64,000 nt of DNA. It comes from Litorivita sp040371945 (GTDB lineage Bacteria; Pseudomonadota; Alphaproteobacteria; Rhodobacterales; Rhodobacteraceae). Shown here in pieces: positions 26,006 through 33,635 of the stretch. Numbering within the stretch: the first letter of the stretch is position 1; every line of letters starts with the position of its first letter. The stretch covers positions 496,001 to 560,000 of the forward strand of contig NZ_BAABWS010000001.1 of assembly GCF_040371945.1 (NCBI RefSeq). Direction: 5' to 3'. The notes under the pieces were generated by a model. The model had not been told where the DNA came from. It saw only the letters and a list, made by a program, of their open reading frames with translations, and did not search any database. The position numbers were made by a program, and so were the translations under genes.

Positions 26006-27385
26006 TTAGTAGACGCCGCCTTTTTTGACCTTGGCGGAAAACTCGGTCTCCTCGCCCGCGGCCAGTTTTGTTGCTTGCTCGATCCAGTTGTCGCGCGCCA
26101 CGCGGCCACGGAAGGTGCCAAGATGGTCATCGACCCATGCAACCTCGTCGGCGCTCCATTTGGCGACCTGATCGAAGTGGAAAAAGCCCAAAGAGTGCAG
26201 CAAGGCCTCCAGCTTGGGACCGACGCCCTTGATCTGCTTGAGGTCATCCGCCCCCGCCTTGCGCGGCGCTTTCATGGTGCGCGGCTTTTTGCCCGCCCCT
26301 GTCGGCGCGTTTTTGTCGGCAGCAGCGGTTTTCGCAGCAGGTTTGGCGGCGGTTTTGGCCGTCGATTTCGCCGCCGTTTTCGGCGCCGCTTCGGCTTTCT
26401 TCGCAGCGGCGGCGCTGACCTTCTTGGCCTTCACGCCGCCTTTGGTGGCCGCGGCATCTTTCGTCGCAGCGGGCTTTGCCTCGGACTTGGCGCTGGCCTT
26501 GGGCTTGGCTTTGCTGGTGGCTTTCGCCTCTTGTTTGGTTGCGCCCGTGCTGTCGGCCTTGGCCTTGGCGGCGGGTTTGGCGGCGGTTTTCGCAGCCGCT
26601 TTGGCGCTGCCTGCACCAGACTTACCGCCCTTGCCTTCCAAAACCGATCCGGCAGAGGCGCCGCCCAATTTGCCCGTGCCGTCCTGCCACGGGGTCACCA
26701 AGGGCACTTCGGTCCCGTCGATGCGCTTGACCGTATCGCCGATATCAACGGCGGCTTGGACAGAGGCGTTATACTGTGCGCGCCCTTCGACATATTGCGC
26801 CAAAGAGGTCACGCCCGAGGCAGGCTCGGCGGCATAACGGCCGTTTTGCGGTCCAGGAACCGGCACTTTGCCCGCGCCCAATTCGTCGATGATCTCGCTC
26901 AGGCGCGCGGCGGTCAGATCCTCGTAGTAATCCTTGCCGATCTGCGCCATCGGCGCGTTCGCACAGGCCCCGAGGCATTCGACCTCTTCCCACGAAAACT
27001 TGCCATCGCCGGACAGCTCATGCGCCTTGCCGGCGATCTTCTCCTTGCACACGGCGATCAGGTCCTCGGCCCCGCAAATCATGCAGGACGTCGTGCCGCA
27101 AACCTGAATATGTGCAACAGAACCAACAGGTTGCAATTGGAACATAAAGTAGAACGAGGCCACCTCGACCACCCGCATATAGGCCATGCCAAGCATATCG
27201 GCGATATGTTCAATCGCCGGACGCGTCAGCCAGCCCTCTTGCTCTTGGGCGCGCCAAAGCAAGGGGATAACCGCCGAGGCCTGACGCCCTTCGGGAAATT
27301 TGGTGATCTGCGCCTCGGCCCATGCCTGATTGGCGGGGGCAAAGGCGAAACTGTCGGGTTGGGTGTGGTGGAGCCTACGCAACAT
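26006..27385 (-). CDS. nuoE: NADH-quinone oxidoreductase subunit E with long C-terminal extension
   Basis: 459 aa against 166 in E. coli. Residues 1-175 are the thioredoxin-fold subunit with the 2Fe-2S cluster N1a ligands Cys 96, 101, 137, 141. Residues about 255-378 are a low-complexity Ala/Lys-rich linker (AAAKTAAKPAAK type). Residues about 380-459 form a separate domain with a helix-hairpin-helix core (IKGVGPKLEALL), resembling the H3TH domain of predicted nucleases (COG3743 type), ending EFSAKVKKGGVY. Extended NuoE is known from Rhodobacter relatives, but the role of the extra domain is not. A 6-nt gap separates it from the 36-aa ORF. Confidence 0.95.
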   Translation of the reverse strand: MLRRLHHTQPDSFAFAPANQAWAEAQITKFPEGRQASAVIPLLWRAQEQEGWLTRPAIEHIADMLGMAYMRVVEVASFYFMFQLQPVGSVAHIQVCGTTSCMICGAEDLIAVCKEKIAGKAHELSGDGKFSWEEVECLGACANAPMAQIGKDYYEDLTAARLSEIIDELGAGKVPVPGPQNGRYAAEPASGVTSLAQYVEGRAQYNASVQAAVDIGDTVKRIDGTEVPLVTPWQDGTGKLGGASAGSVLEGKGGKSGAGSAKAAAKTAAKPAAKAKADSTGATKQEAKATSKAKPKASAKSEAKPAATKDAAATKGGVKAKKVSAAAAKKAEAAPKTAAKSTAKTAAKPAAKTAAADKNAPTGAGKKPRTMKAPRKAGADDLKQIKGVGPKLEALLHSLGFFHFDQVAKWSADEVAWVDDHLGTFRGRVARDNWIEQATKLAAGEETEFSAKVKKGGVY

Positions 27386-27391
27386 CTGGTC

Positions 27392-27502
27392 TTATCCGTT
27401 CTTCTTGGCCGAACATGTGGCGGGGTGCGCCTTCGGAGCGGCCAGACACATCATCAGCGCGGCCATGCCAGCCGCTGCGGTCAAAGTGAAGCCCATCATC
27501 AT
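27392..27502 (-). CDS. 36-residue ORF between nuoD and nuoE
   Basis: MMMGFTLTAAAGMAALMMCL followed by AAPKAHPATCSAKKNG. The ATG (27500-27502) overlaps the nuoD stop as ATGA and the stop lies 6 nt before nuoE, so it fills the gap exactly in the operon's coupled style. One hydrophobic helix, with a Cys at the end of it and another near the C-terminus, suggests a membrane or exported micropeptide. Tiny genes at this position are known in Rhodobacterales nuo operons. Expression is unproven, and either of the next two ATGs could be used. Confidence 0.6.
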   Translation of the reverse strand: MMMGFTLTAAAGMAALMMCLAAPKAHPATCSAKKNG

Positions 27503-28725
27503 CTGTCGATCTCCCCGAACACCACATCCATCGTGCCGATGATCGCCGCCACATCGGCCAGCTGGTGACCTGTGGCCACGTGATCCATCGCCTGCAAATG
27601 CAAGAAGCCAGGCGCGCGGATTTTGCTGCGGTAGGGTTTGTTGGACCCGTCCGCCACAAGATAGACGCCGAATTCGCCCTTGGGCGCTTCGACCGCGGCG
27701 TAAACCTCGCCTGCGGGCACATGGAAGCCTTCTGTATAGAGCTTGAAGTGGTGGATCAGGCTCTCCATCGAGGTTTTCATATCACCGCGTTTGGGCGGGG
27801 TGATCTTGCCGCGTGCCAGAACATCGCCCGTGGCCTCGCGTAGTTTGACAATCGCCTGACGGATGATCGAGGTCGATTGACGCATCTCTTCCATGCGGCA
27901 CAGGTAACGGTCATAGCAATCGCCGTTCTTGCCCACGGGGATGTCAAACTCGAACTCGTCATAGCATTCATAGGGCTGCGCGCGGCGCAAATCCCATGCA
28001 AGGCCGGAGCCGCGCACCATCACGCCCGAGAAGCCGTAATCGAGAATATCCTGCTCGGTGATCACACCGATATTGACGTTACGCTGTTTGAAAATCCGGT
28101 TTTCGGTCAACAGCCCGTCGATATCGTCCAGCACCTTGGGGAATTCCAGCGCCCATTCCTCGATATCATCGAGCAGATCATCGGGCAGATCCTGATGCAC
28201 ACCGCCGGGGCGGAAATAGGCCGCGTGCAAACGCGCCCCGCAGGCCCGCTCATAAAAGAACATCAGCTTTTCGCGCTCTTCAAAGCCCCACAAGGGCGGG
28301 GTCAGCGCGCCGACATCCATCGCTTGGGTGGTGACGTTGAGCAAATGGTTCAAAACGCGGCCGATTTCCGAATAAAGAACGCGGATCAGCGAGGCGCGGC
28401 GCGGCACTTCAACGCCGGTCAGACGCTCGATGGCAAGGCACCAAGCGTGCTCTTGGTTCATTGGCGCCACATAGTCGAGCCGGTCGAAATACGGCAGGTT
28501 TTGCAGGTAGGTCCGGCTCTCCATGAGCTTTTCCGTGCCGCGGTGCAACAGGCCGATATGCGGATCGCAGCGCTCGACGATCTCGCCGTCAAGCTCCAGC
28601 ACCAGCCGCAAAACCCCGTGCGCCGCAGGGTGCTGCGGGCCGAAGTTGATGTTGAAATTGCGGATTTTCTGCTCGCCGCTCAGCGCATCCACGCTGCCGT
28701 CGTCAAATTTGGAGCCGTCCATCAT
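27499..28725 (-). CDS. nuoD: NADH-quinone oxidoreductase subunit D (49 kDa)
   Basis: 408 aa, not fused to NuoC. It forms the quinone head-group site with NuoB. Marks: NFGPQHPAAHG (about residues 27-37), ERCDPHIGLLHRGTEKL, and the C-terminal VFGEIDR typical of the family end. Its start overlaps the nuoC stop by 4 nt (ATGA); a second ATG directly follows the first. Confidence 0.96.
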   Translation of the reverse strand: MMDGSKFDDGSVDALSGEQKIRNFNINFGPQHPAAHGVLRLVLELDGEIVERCDPHIGLLHRGTEKLMESRTYLQNLPYFDRLDYVAPMNQEHAWCLAIERLTGVEVPRRASLIRVLYSEIGRVLNHLLNVTTQAMDVGALTPPLWGFEEREKLMFFYERACGARLHAAYFRPGGVHQDLPDDLLDDIEEWALEFPKVLDDIDGLLTENRIFKQRNVNIGVITEQDILDYGFSGVMVRGSGLAWDLRRAQPYECYDEFEFDIPVGKNGDCYDRYLCRMEEMRQSTSIIRQAIVKLREATGDVLARGKITPPKRGDMKTSMESLIHHFKLYTEGFHVPAGEVYAAVEAPKGEFGVYLVADGSNKPYRSKIRAPGFLHLQAMDHVATGHQLADVAAIIGTMDVVFGEIDR

Positions 28726-29327
28726 TTCGCTGCCTCCTTCTCGTCACCCGGAAGGATGTATTCGGCACCCTCCCATGGGGACATGAAATCAAACTGGCGG
28801 TATTCCTGCACCAGCTTCACCGGCTCGTAGACCACGCGTTTCAACTCGTCGTCGTAACGCACTTCGGTATAGCCCGTGGTCGGGAAATCCTTGCGCAACG
28901 GATAGCCGCGAAAGCCGTAGTCGGTGAGGATACGGCGCAAATCGGGGTGGCCGGAAAACAGGATGCCGAACATGTCAAAGACTTCGCGCTCGAACCAGTT
29001 GGCCGAAGGGTGCACATCGACAATCGAGGGCACCATATCCTCTTCGCGGATCGCGGCGCGCAGCCGGATGCGGTGGTTTTGATACATCGACAAGAAGTGA
29101 TAGATCACGTCGAACCGTTTGGCCCGCGCGGGGTAATCCACCGCCGTAATATCGACCAGCGACGAGAAACGGCAATTTTGATCGGTCTTGAGAAACTCGA
29201 CCAGCGCCGGAAGGCTCGAAGGGGCCACATCGACGGTCAATTCGCCATGCGCCACCGCCCAATCCACCACGCAATCGGGCCGCTTCAGCGCAATCAGCGC
29301 GCCAAGTTCTTTGAGTGCTTCGCTCAT
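28722..29327 (-). CDS. nuoC: NADH-quinone oxidoreductase subunit C (30 kDa)
   Basis: 201 aa, the mitochondrial-like 30-kDa subunit of the peripheral arm. Core marks: SLVDITAVDYP, FDVIYHFLS, the signature segment WFEREVFDMFGILFSGHPDLRRIL and YGFRGYPLRKDFP. It starts 3 nt after the nuoB stop and overlaps nuoD by 4 nt. Confidence 0.96.
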   Translation of the reverse strand: MSEALKELGALIALKRPDCVVDWAVAHGELTVDVAPSSLPALVEFLKTDQNCRFSSLVDITAVDYPARAKRFDVIYHFLSMYQNHRIRLRAAIREEDMVPSIVDVHPSANWFEREVFDMFGILFSGHPDLRRILTDYGFRGYPLRKDFPTTGYTEVRYDDELKRVVYEPVKLVQEYRQFDFMSPWEGAEYILPGDEKEAAK

Positions 29328-29330
29328 CGC

Positions 29331-29864
29331 TTACCTCGCAATCGTGCCGGTGCGGCGGATTTTGCGCGCCAGTTGCAAAATGCCATACAGCAGCGCCTCG
29401 GCCGTGGGCGGGCATCCGGGCACATAGATATCCACCGGCACCACACGGTCACAGCCGCGCACAACGCTATAGCTATAGTGGTAATAGCCGCCGCCATTGG
29501 CGCAGGACCCCATCGAGATCACATAGCGCGGCTCGGGCATCTGGTCGTAAACCTTGCGCAGGGCGGGGGCCATTTTATTGGTCAATGTGCCCGCCACGAT
29601 CATCACATCCGATTGGCGCGGAGAGGCGCGCGGCGCGATGCCGAAACGTTCGGCGTCATAGCGCGGCATCGAGGTATGCATCATCTCGACCGCGCAGCAG
29701 GCCAACCCGAAGGTCATCCAGTGCAACGATCCGGTGCGGCCCCAATTGATCAGATCCTCCGCAGAGGTGAGCAAAAAGCCCTTGTCTTGCAGCTCGGCGT
29801 TGAGCGCCTGCGTGGCGACCTCGCGGTCGGCGCCCGCGGTATTCGCTCCGGTCATCACTCCCAT
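29331..29864 (-). CDS. nuoB: NADH-quinone oxidoreductase subunit B
   Basis: 177 aa from ATG 29864 (MGVMTGANTAG). It carries cluster N2, the last electron carrier before quinone, with Cys 56, 57, 121 and 151 (ACC, GSCA, PGCP). The start was chosen because AAGGGAG lies 7 nt upstream. The next ATG at 29855 (MTGAN) has its purine tract too close, while the longer frame start at 29885 runs deeper into nuoA. It overlaps the nuoA end by 10 nt. Confidence 0.95.
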   Translation of the reverse strand: MGVMTGANTAGADREVATQALNAELQDKGFLLTSAEDLINWGRTGSLHWMTFGLACCAVEMMHTSMPRYDAERFGIAPRASPRQSDVMIVAGTLTNKMAPALRKVYDQMPEPRYVISMGSCANGGGYYHYSYSVVRGCDRVVPVDIYVPGCPPTAEALLYGILQLARKIRRTGTIAR

Positions 29865-30220
29865 TCGAGCGCTCCCTTCTTCCATTCATAGGCAAATCCG
29901 GCGGTCAACACGCCAAGGAACACCATCATCGACCAAAATCCGACCATGCTCAGATCCTTGAAGGCCACGGCCCAAGGGAAGAGAAAGGCGATCTCAAGAT
30001 CGAAGATGATGAAGAGGATCGAGACCAGATAGAAGCGCACGTCGAATTTCATGCGCGCATCGTCAAAGGCGTTGAACCCGCATTCATAGGCCGACACTTT
30101 TTCAGGGTCGGGATTGCGCACGGCAATGACAATGGCGGCGAGGATCAGGACAAGGCCAAGGGCAATGGCAATGGCCAGAAAGACGAGGATGGGAAGGTAT
30201 TCCTTCAGCATCTCTTCCAT
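29855..30220 (-). CDS. nuoA: NADH-quinone oxidoreductase subunit A
   Basis: 121 aa, three membrane helices. The loop SAYECGFNAFDDARMKFDVRFY carries the conserved Cys of the switch region (mitochondrial ND3 equivalent). It is the first gene of the operon; AAAGGAG precedes the ATG at good spacing. Confidence 0.96.
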   Translation of the reverse strand: MEEMLKEYLPILVFLAIAIALGLVLILAAIVIAVRNPDPEKVSAYECGFNAFDDARMKFDVRFYLVSILFIIFDLEIAFLFPWAVAFKDLSMVGFWSMMVFLGVLTAGFAYEWKKGALEWE

Positions 30221-30812
30221 GAGTGGCTCCTTTCATGCGCGCGGGGGCGCATCAACTGGCTGCTTAGCTGCCTCGTGGTTTACTCCTGCCCCTTGGCAGG
30301 GTCAACCAAAGTCGGACATATTCAAAAGCCTGAATTCATAAAGATTGCGCGCCGTATACGTTTGTTCACAAAGCCCCAAAAACAAGGCATGACAGCGCGC
30401 GGGCACGGGCGAAAACCGCCCTCAGCGGTGCCTGTGCAAAAGATGTTTTCACGGTAAAAGTTAACCAAGTTTTCCGACACTTGCCGAATCTGGCGGCTCT
30501 CTCGCGGCCAAAAGCGCCGCAAAGGGCAAGGCAAAGATTAAGGCAGGGTTAATTTCGCGCCCGCCGCGCCCCGCGCCGCGCAAGGGATTCGCCCAAGACC
30601 CGCAAGCAAACCCGCACCGCAAGGCCGCCCTGCAAACCCGCGCGCCAAAACACCGCAAGAGCCGCCGACCAATGGCCAACCCATGCGCCGACCGATATGC
30701 CACCTGACGTGCGCCGGACATGCAGCCCCACCCGTTTCTGGCCGTTGCGCGACCCTGCCCCTGCCTGCGTCCCTGTCCCCGTCCCTGTCCCCGTCCCTGC
30801 CCCGCGCGCGGA
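30221..30812 (-). promoter_or_regulatory. Leader and control region of the nuo operon
   Basis: 592 bp without a convincing gene. The part next to nuoA (to about 30480) is less GC-rich than its surroundings and should hold the nuo promoter, although no -35/-10 pair is clear. Symmetric sequences there: CCTGCC-CCTT-GGCAGG (30285-30300, in the leader), CGTATACG (30353-30360), TTTGT-TC-ACAAA (30361-30372) and ACCGC-CCTCA-GCGGT (30415-30429). The far part is GC-rich, with a CCTGTCCCCGTC-type short tandem repeat at about 30751-30803. Open frames in it are low-complexity and not believable. Confidence 0.45.
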
Positions 30813-31670
30813 TCAATCGCCCCTGCGCATCGCTTGGGCCATGGCGGCGGCCTTGGCGATCACCGCGCCGTCAAGGCCGGTCTCGTATCCCGCCTTGCGC
30901 AGATAGGCCTCCACCGCTTCGGTCGCCACATTCCCCGCCGCGCCCGGCGCATAGGGGCATCCGCCCAAACCGCCCACCGCCGCGTCAAACACCCGCAGCC
31001 CCGCCTCCAGCGACGCGCCGATATTGTCCAAGGCCCGCCCCGCCGTATCGTGGTAATGCCCCGCCAGCATCACCGCCGGCACCTCTTGGAGCACCGCATC
31101 AAGCATCGCGCGGATGGTTTCGGGGCGGCCCTGCCCGATGGTATCGCCAAGGCTGATCTCATAGCAGCCCAGCGCGCGCAGTTTGTGCGCCACCTGCGCC
31201 ACCGCAGAAGGGGCAACCGGCCCGTCATAAGGACAATCGGTAACACAAGAGATATAACCGCGCAGCGGCACGCCCGCCGCTTTGGCGGCCTCGGCCACGG
31301 GGGCAAAACGGGCAAGGCTTTCGTCGATGCTGGCGTTGATATTGGCGCGCGAGAAGCCTTCGGAGGCCGAGCCGAAGATCGCCACCTCATCGGCGCGCGC
31401 CGCCAATGCCGCCTCGAAGCCGCGCATATTGGGGGTCAGCGCCGCATAGGAGACGCCCTCGGCCCGCGTGATCCCCGCCAGAACCTCGGCGCTATCGGCC
31501 ATTTGCGGCACCCATTTGGGCGAGACGAAACTGGCCACCTCGATGCGTTTGAACCCCGCGCCCGACAGGCAATCGACCAGTGCGATTTTTTGCGCCGTCG
31601 GGATCGGACGCTTTTCGTTTTGCAGCCCGTCGCGCGGACCCATCTCAAAAATCTCGACATACTCGCCCAT
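30813..31670 (-). CDS. mvaB: Hydroxymethylglutaryl-CoA lyase
   Basis: 285 aa. It cleaves HMG-CoA to acetyl-CoA and acetoacetate, the last step of leucine breakdown. A TIM-barrel HMGL-like protein with GPRDGLQNE (substrate/metal site, about residues 11-19), the ketone-body step signature around PKWVPQMAD, and the catalytic Cys 238 in GGLGGCPYAPGAAGN. GGGGAG 7 nt before the ATG is a good ribosome binding site. It is the last gene of the leucine-catabolism group, 179 bp after the GST gene; that gap holds only GC-rich sequence. Confidence 0.94.
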   Translation of the reverse strand: MGEYVEIFEMGPRDGLQNEKRPIPTAQKIALVDCLSGAGFKRIEVASFVSPKWVPQMADSAEVLAGITRAEGVSYAALTPNMRGFEAALAARADEVAIFGSASEGFSRANINASIDESLARFAPVAEAAKAAGVPLRGYISCVTDCPYDGPVAPSAVAQVAHKLRALGCYEISLGDTIGQGRPETIRAMLDAVLQEVPAVMLAGHYHDTAGRALDNIGASLEAGLRVFDAAVGGLGGCPYAPGAAGNVATEAVEAYLRKAGYETGLDGAVIAKAAAMAQAMRRGD

Positions 31671-31849
31671 GGCGATGCTCCCCTCTTTTGCGCTGCGCCT
31701 TTGCCGCCTTGTGTCACCCTGCCTGCGATCTTTCGCGCCGCCGTGCCCTTCGCCCCTCGCCCTTCGTCCTTGCCCCCCGCGCCCCCCGCGTCCGCCGCGC
31801 GAGAAGCGGCCCTAGGCCCAGCGCGCCGCAGCGATAGGCAAAGCGCCGC

Positions 31850-32518
31850 TCAGCTTTCCCAAGCGGGATAGAACTCCTTGGCGAAAATCCGGCCCGCGCC
31901 CTCTTGCGGCAGGCTGGCTTGGAAGGCGGGGCGTTCGGTGATGCGCGCATACCATGCGCTGAGCTCGGGAAAGGGTTCGATCGGGGCGAAGTGGCGCGCC
32001 ATATAGACCGCCTGCCCCGTGCAGACATCCGCCGCCGAAAAGCCCCCCGTGAGCAGATAGTCACGGTTCTCCACCGGCGTCGAAAGCCGCGCCTCGATGG
32101 CGCTATAGCATTTCTCGATCCGCTTGGCCTCGATCTGCATCACCGTGGCCGAGCGCATGTGATCCTCGCGCAGCGCGATATGCTGCTGGGTCAGATTGGC
32201 GGCGTGCTGGCTGATGGTCTCGGCAAACTCGACCCAGACCAGCCATGCCATGCGGTCGATATCCCCTGGCCCTTGATAAAGCGGCGCCTGAGCAAACCGC
32301 TCGCACAGGTAATGCACGATGGCGAGGCTTTCGAACATCCGCTCGCCGTCGATCTCCAGCGAGGGCACACGCCCAGCGGGGCTGACCGAGAGGTATTCGG
32401 GGTCGCGCAGGCTTTTGTCGAACCCGTGGCTGACCACTTGAAACGGCAGGTCCAATTCCCCCAAGAGCCAAAGCACCCGCATCGAGCGGCTTTGCGGCAC
32501 ATGGTGTAGCGTGATCAT
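31850..32518 (-). CDS. Glutathione S-transferase family protein (1)
   Basis: 222 aa: N-terminal thioredoxin-fold GST domain (TLHHVPQSRSMRVLWLLGEL, with Ser/Arg at the expected active-site loop, and PAGRVPSLEIDG with the cis-Pro), an ES motif (FESLAIVHYL) and a C-terminal helical domain containing the N-cap GGFSAADV. It is paralogous to the GST at 32739-33428. It is preceded by a good promoter (32587-32615), so it and mvaB may form a separate transcription unit. Substrate unknown. Confidence 0.88.
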   Translation of the reverse strand: MITLHHVPQSRSMRVLWLLGELDLPFQVVSHGFDKSLRDPEYLSVSPAGRVPSLEIDGERMFESLAIVHYLCERFAQAPLYQGPGDIDRMAWLVWVEFAETISQHAANLTQQHIALREDHMRSATVMQIEAKRIEKCYSAIEARLSTPVENRDYLLTGGFSAADVCTGQAVYMARHFAPIEPFPELSAWYARITERPAFQASLPQEGAGRIFAKEFYPAWES

Positions 32519-32586
32519 ATCGTCTCCTCGTGGCCCATCGCCATCAGATGCTGTCAGGCACCCGTCGAGGCGCCAAGAAAGCGGGT

Positions 32587-32615
32587 CTTATAAAGTGCCC
32601 CAAGGTCAGGCGCAA
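32587..32615 (-). promoter_or_regulatory. Predicted sigma-70 promoter before GST (1) and mvaB
   Basis: Read on the minus strand: TTGCGC (32615-32610), a 17-nt spacer, TATAAG (32592-32587). The start point would be near 32580, about 60 nt before the GST ATG. The pair lies in the 220-bp gap between the two GST genes. Confidence 0.5.
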
Positions 32616-32738
32616 CCAAGCCCCCCACGCCAGATGCGCCCCATAGTCCGGCAAGGCCGCGCTCGGGGATGCGCGCGCGCCGCCCGCGCGCCATACCCCA
32701 TGGCCATGCCCTCACGCTGAGCCTGATCGCCTTGCGCC

Positions 32739-33428
32739 CTATTGCGTGTCATCAGGCGCATAGAAATCGCGTTTGTAGAAGGCCGAAGGCCCGTCTTGGC
32801 GGCGCGCGGCTTGATAGGCCTCGCGTGCCTCCATACGGGCGAAATAGGCGCGCACGTTGGGATAGGCGTCCAGTTTGACGAAATAGGGCGCCGCCGAGAG
32901 GTTATAGCCGAGCATACAATCGACCGCCGAGAACCCGCCCTTGAGCAGCCACTCCTGCCCCGCCAATCCGGCTTCCAGCGCGCCGATACAGGCCTCAAGC
33001 CGCCGCGCCTCCATCTTCAGCACCGTCGGGCTGCGCATCGCGGGATCGCGCAGGAACAGATATTGCATGTTCATATTGGCAATCAGGTTGGCCATGGTCT
33101 CGGCGAAATGCAGCCATTGCAAAAACGCCGCGCGTTCGGGCGTGCGCGGCGCGGGGGCCAGTTGCGCCTCGGGATGGCGCTCGCACAGGTATTCGATGAT
33201 CGCGCCGCTCTCGAACAGGCTCACCCCGTCCACATCCAGCGCCGGCACCCGCCCCGCAGGGCTGCGGCTCAGGAATTCGGCGCGGCGCAAGGAGCCGTCG
33301 GCGATGGCATAGGTCTCGATCTGCAGCGCGGGCAAATCCACCCCCGCAGCGCGCATCTCCTCGATCAGCCAGATAATGCGAAAGCTGCGCGAGGCAGGCA
33401 CATGGTGCAGCGTCAATGTGTCGGTCAT
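32739..33428 (-). CDS. Glutathione S-transferase family protein (2)
   Basis: 229 aa, same layout as the neighbouring GST: TLHHVPASRSFRIIWLIEEM, RSPAGRVPALDVDG with cis-Pro, FESGAIIEYLCER, and GGFSAVDCMLGYN in the C-terminal domain. The shared HHVPxSRSxR start and SPAGRVP block show tandem duplication followed by clear divergence. GGGAG 9 nt upstream of the ATG serves as ribosome binding site. It is 207 bp from the carboxylase alpha gene; that gap contains only GC-rich sequence with a weak TTGCCA -35-like box. Substrate unknown. Confidence 0.88.
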   Translation of the reverse strand: MTDTLTLHHVPASRSFRIIWLIEEMRAAGVDLPALQIETYAIADGSLRRAEFLSRSPAGRVPALDVDGVSLFESGAIIEYLCERHPEAQLAPAPRTPERAAFLQWLHFAETMANLIANMNMQYLFLRDPAMRSPTVLKMEARRLEACIGALEAGLAGQEWLLKGGFSAVDCMLGYNLSAAPYFVKLDAYPNVRAYFARMEAREAYQAARRQDGPSAFYKRDFYAPDDTQ

Positions 33429-33635
33429 GGTCTCTCTCCCTCTTATGTGTTGCGCCGGACTGTGGCAAAGCCGCCTGCGCCGCGCAACGCTTTGCCCCGC
33501 CCGCGGCTTGCGACGTCACGGCACATAAGGAACGCGCGGCGCCTGCCACTGCGCCAACCCGCCCCTGCGCCAACCTTCGTGCCAGCCTCCGTGCCTGCCC
33601 CTGTGCCAAACTCCCTGCAGCCGCGCGCCCGCGCC

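Noticed and set aside
30538..30816. Minus-strand open frame of 92 codons upstream of the nuo operon
   Set aside because: It begins in the CCTGTCCCCGTC short repeat, giving an Arg/Asp/Gly repeat protein, and overlaps the end of mvaB; low complexity.
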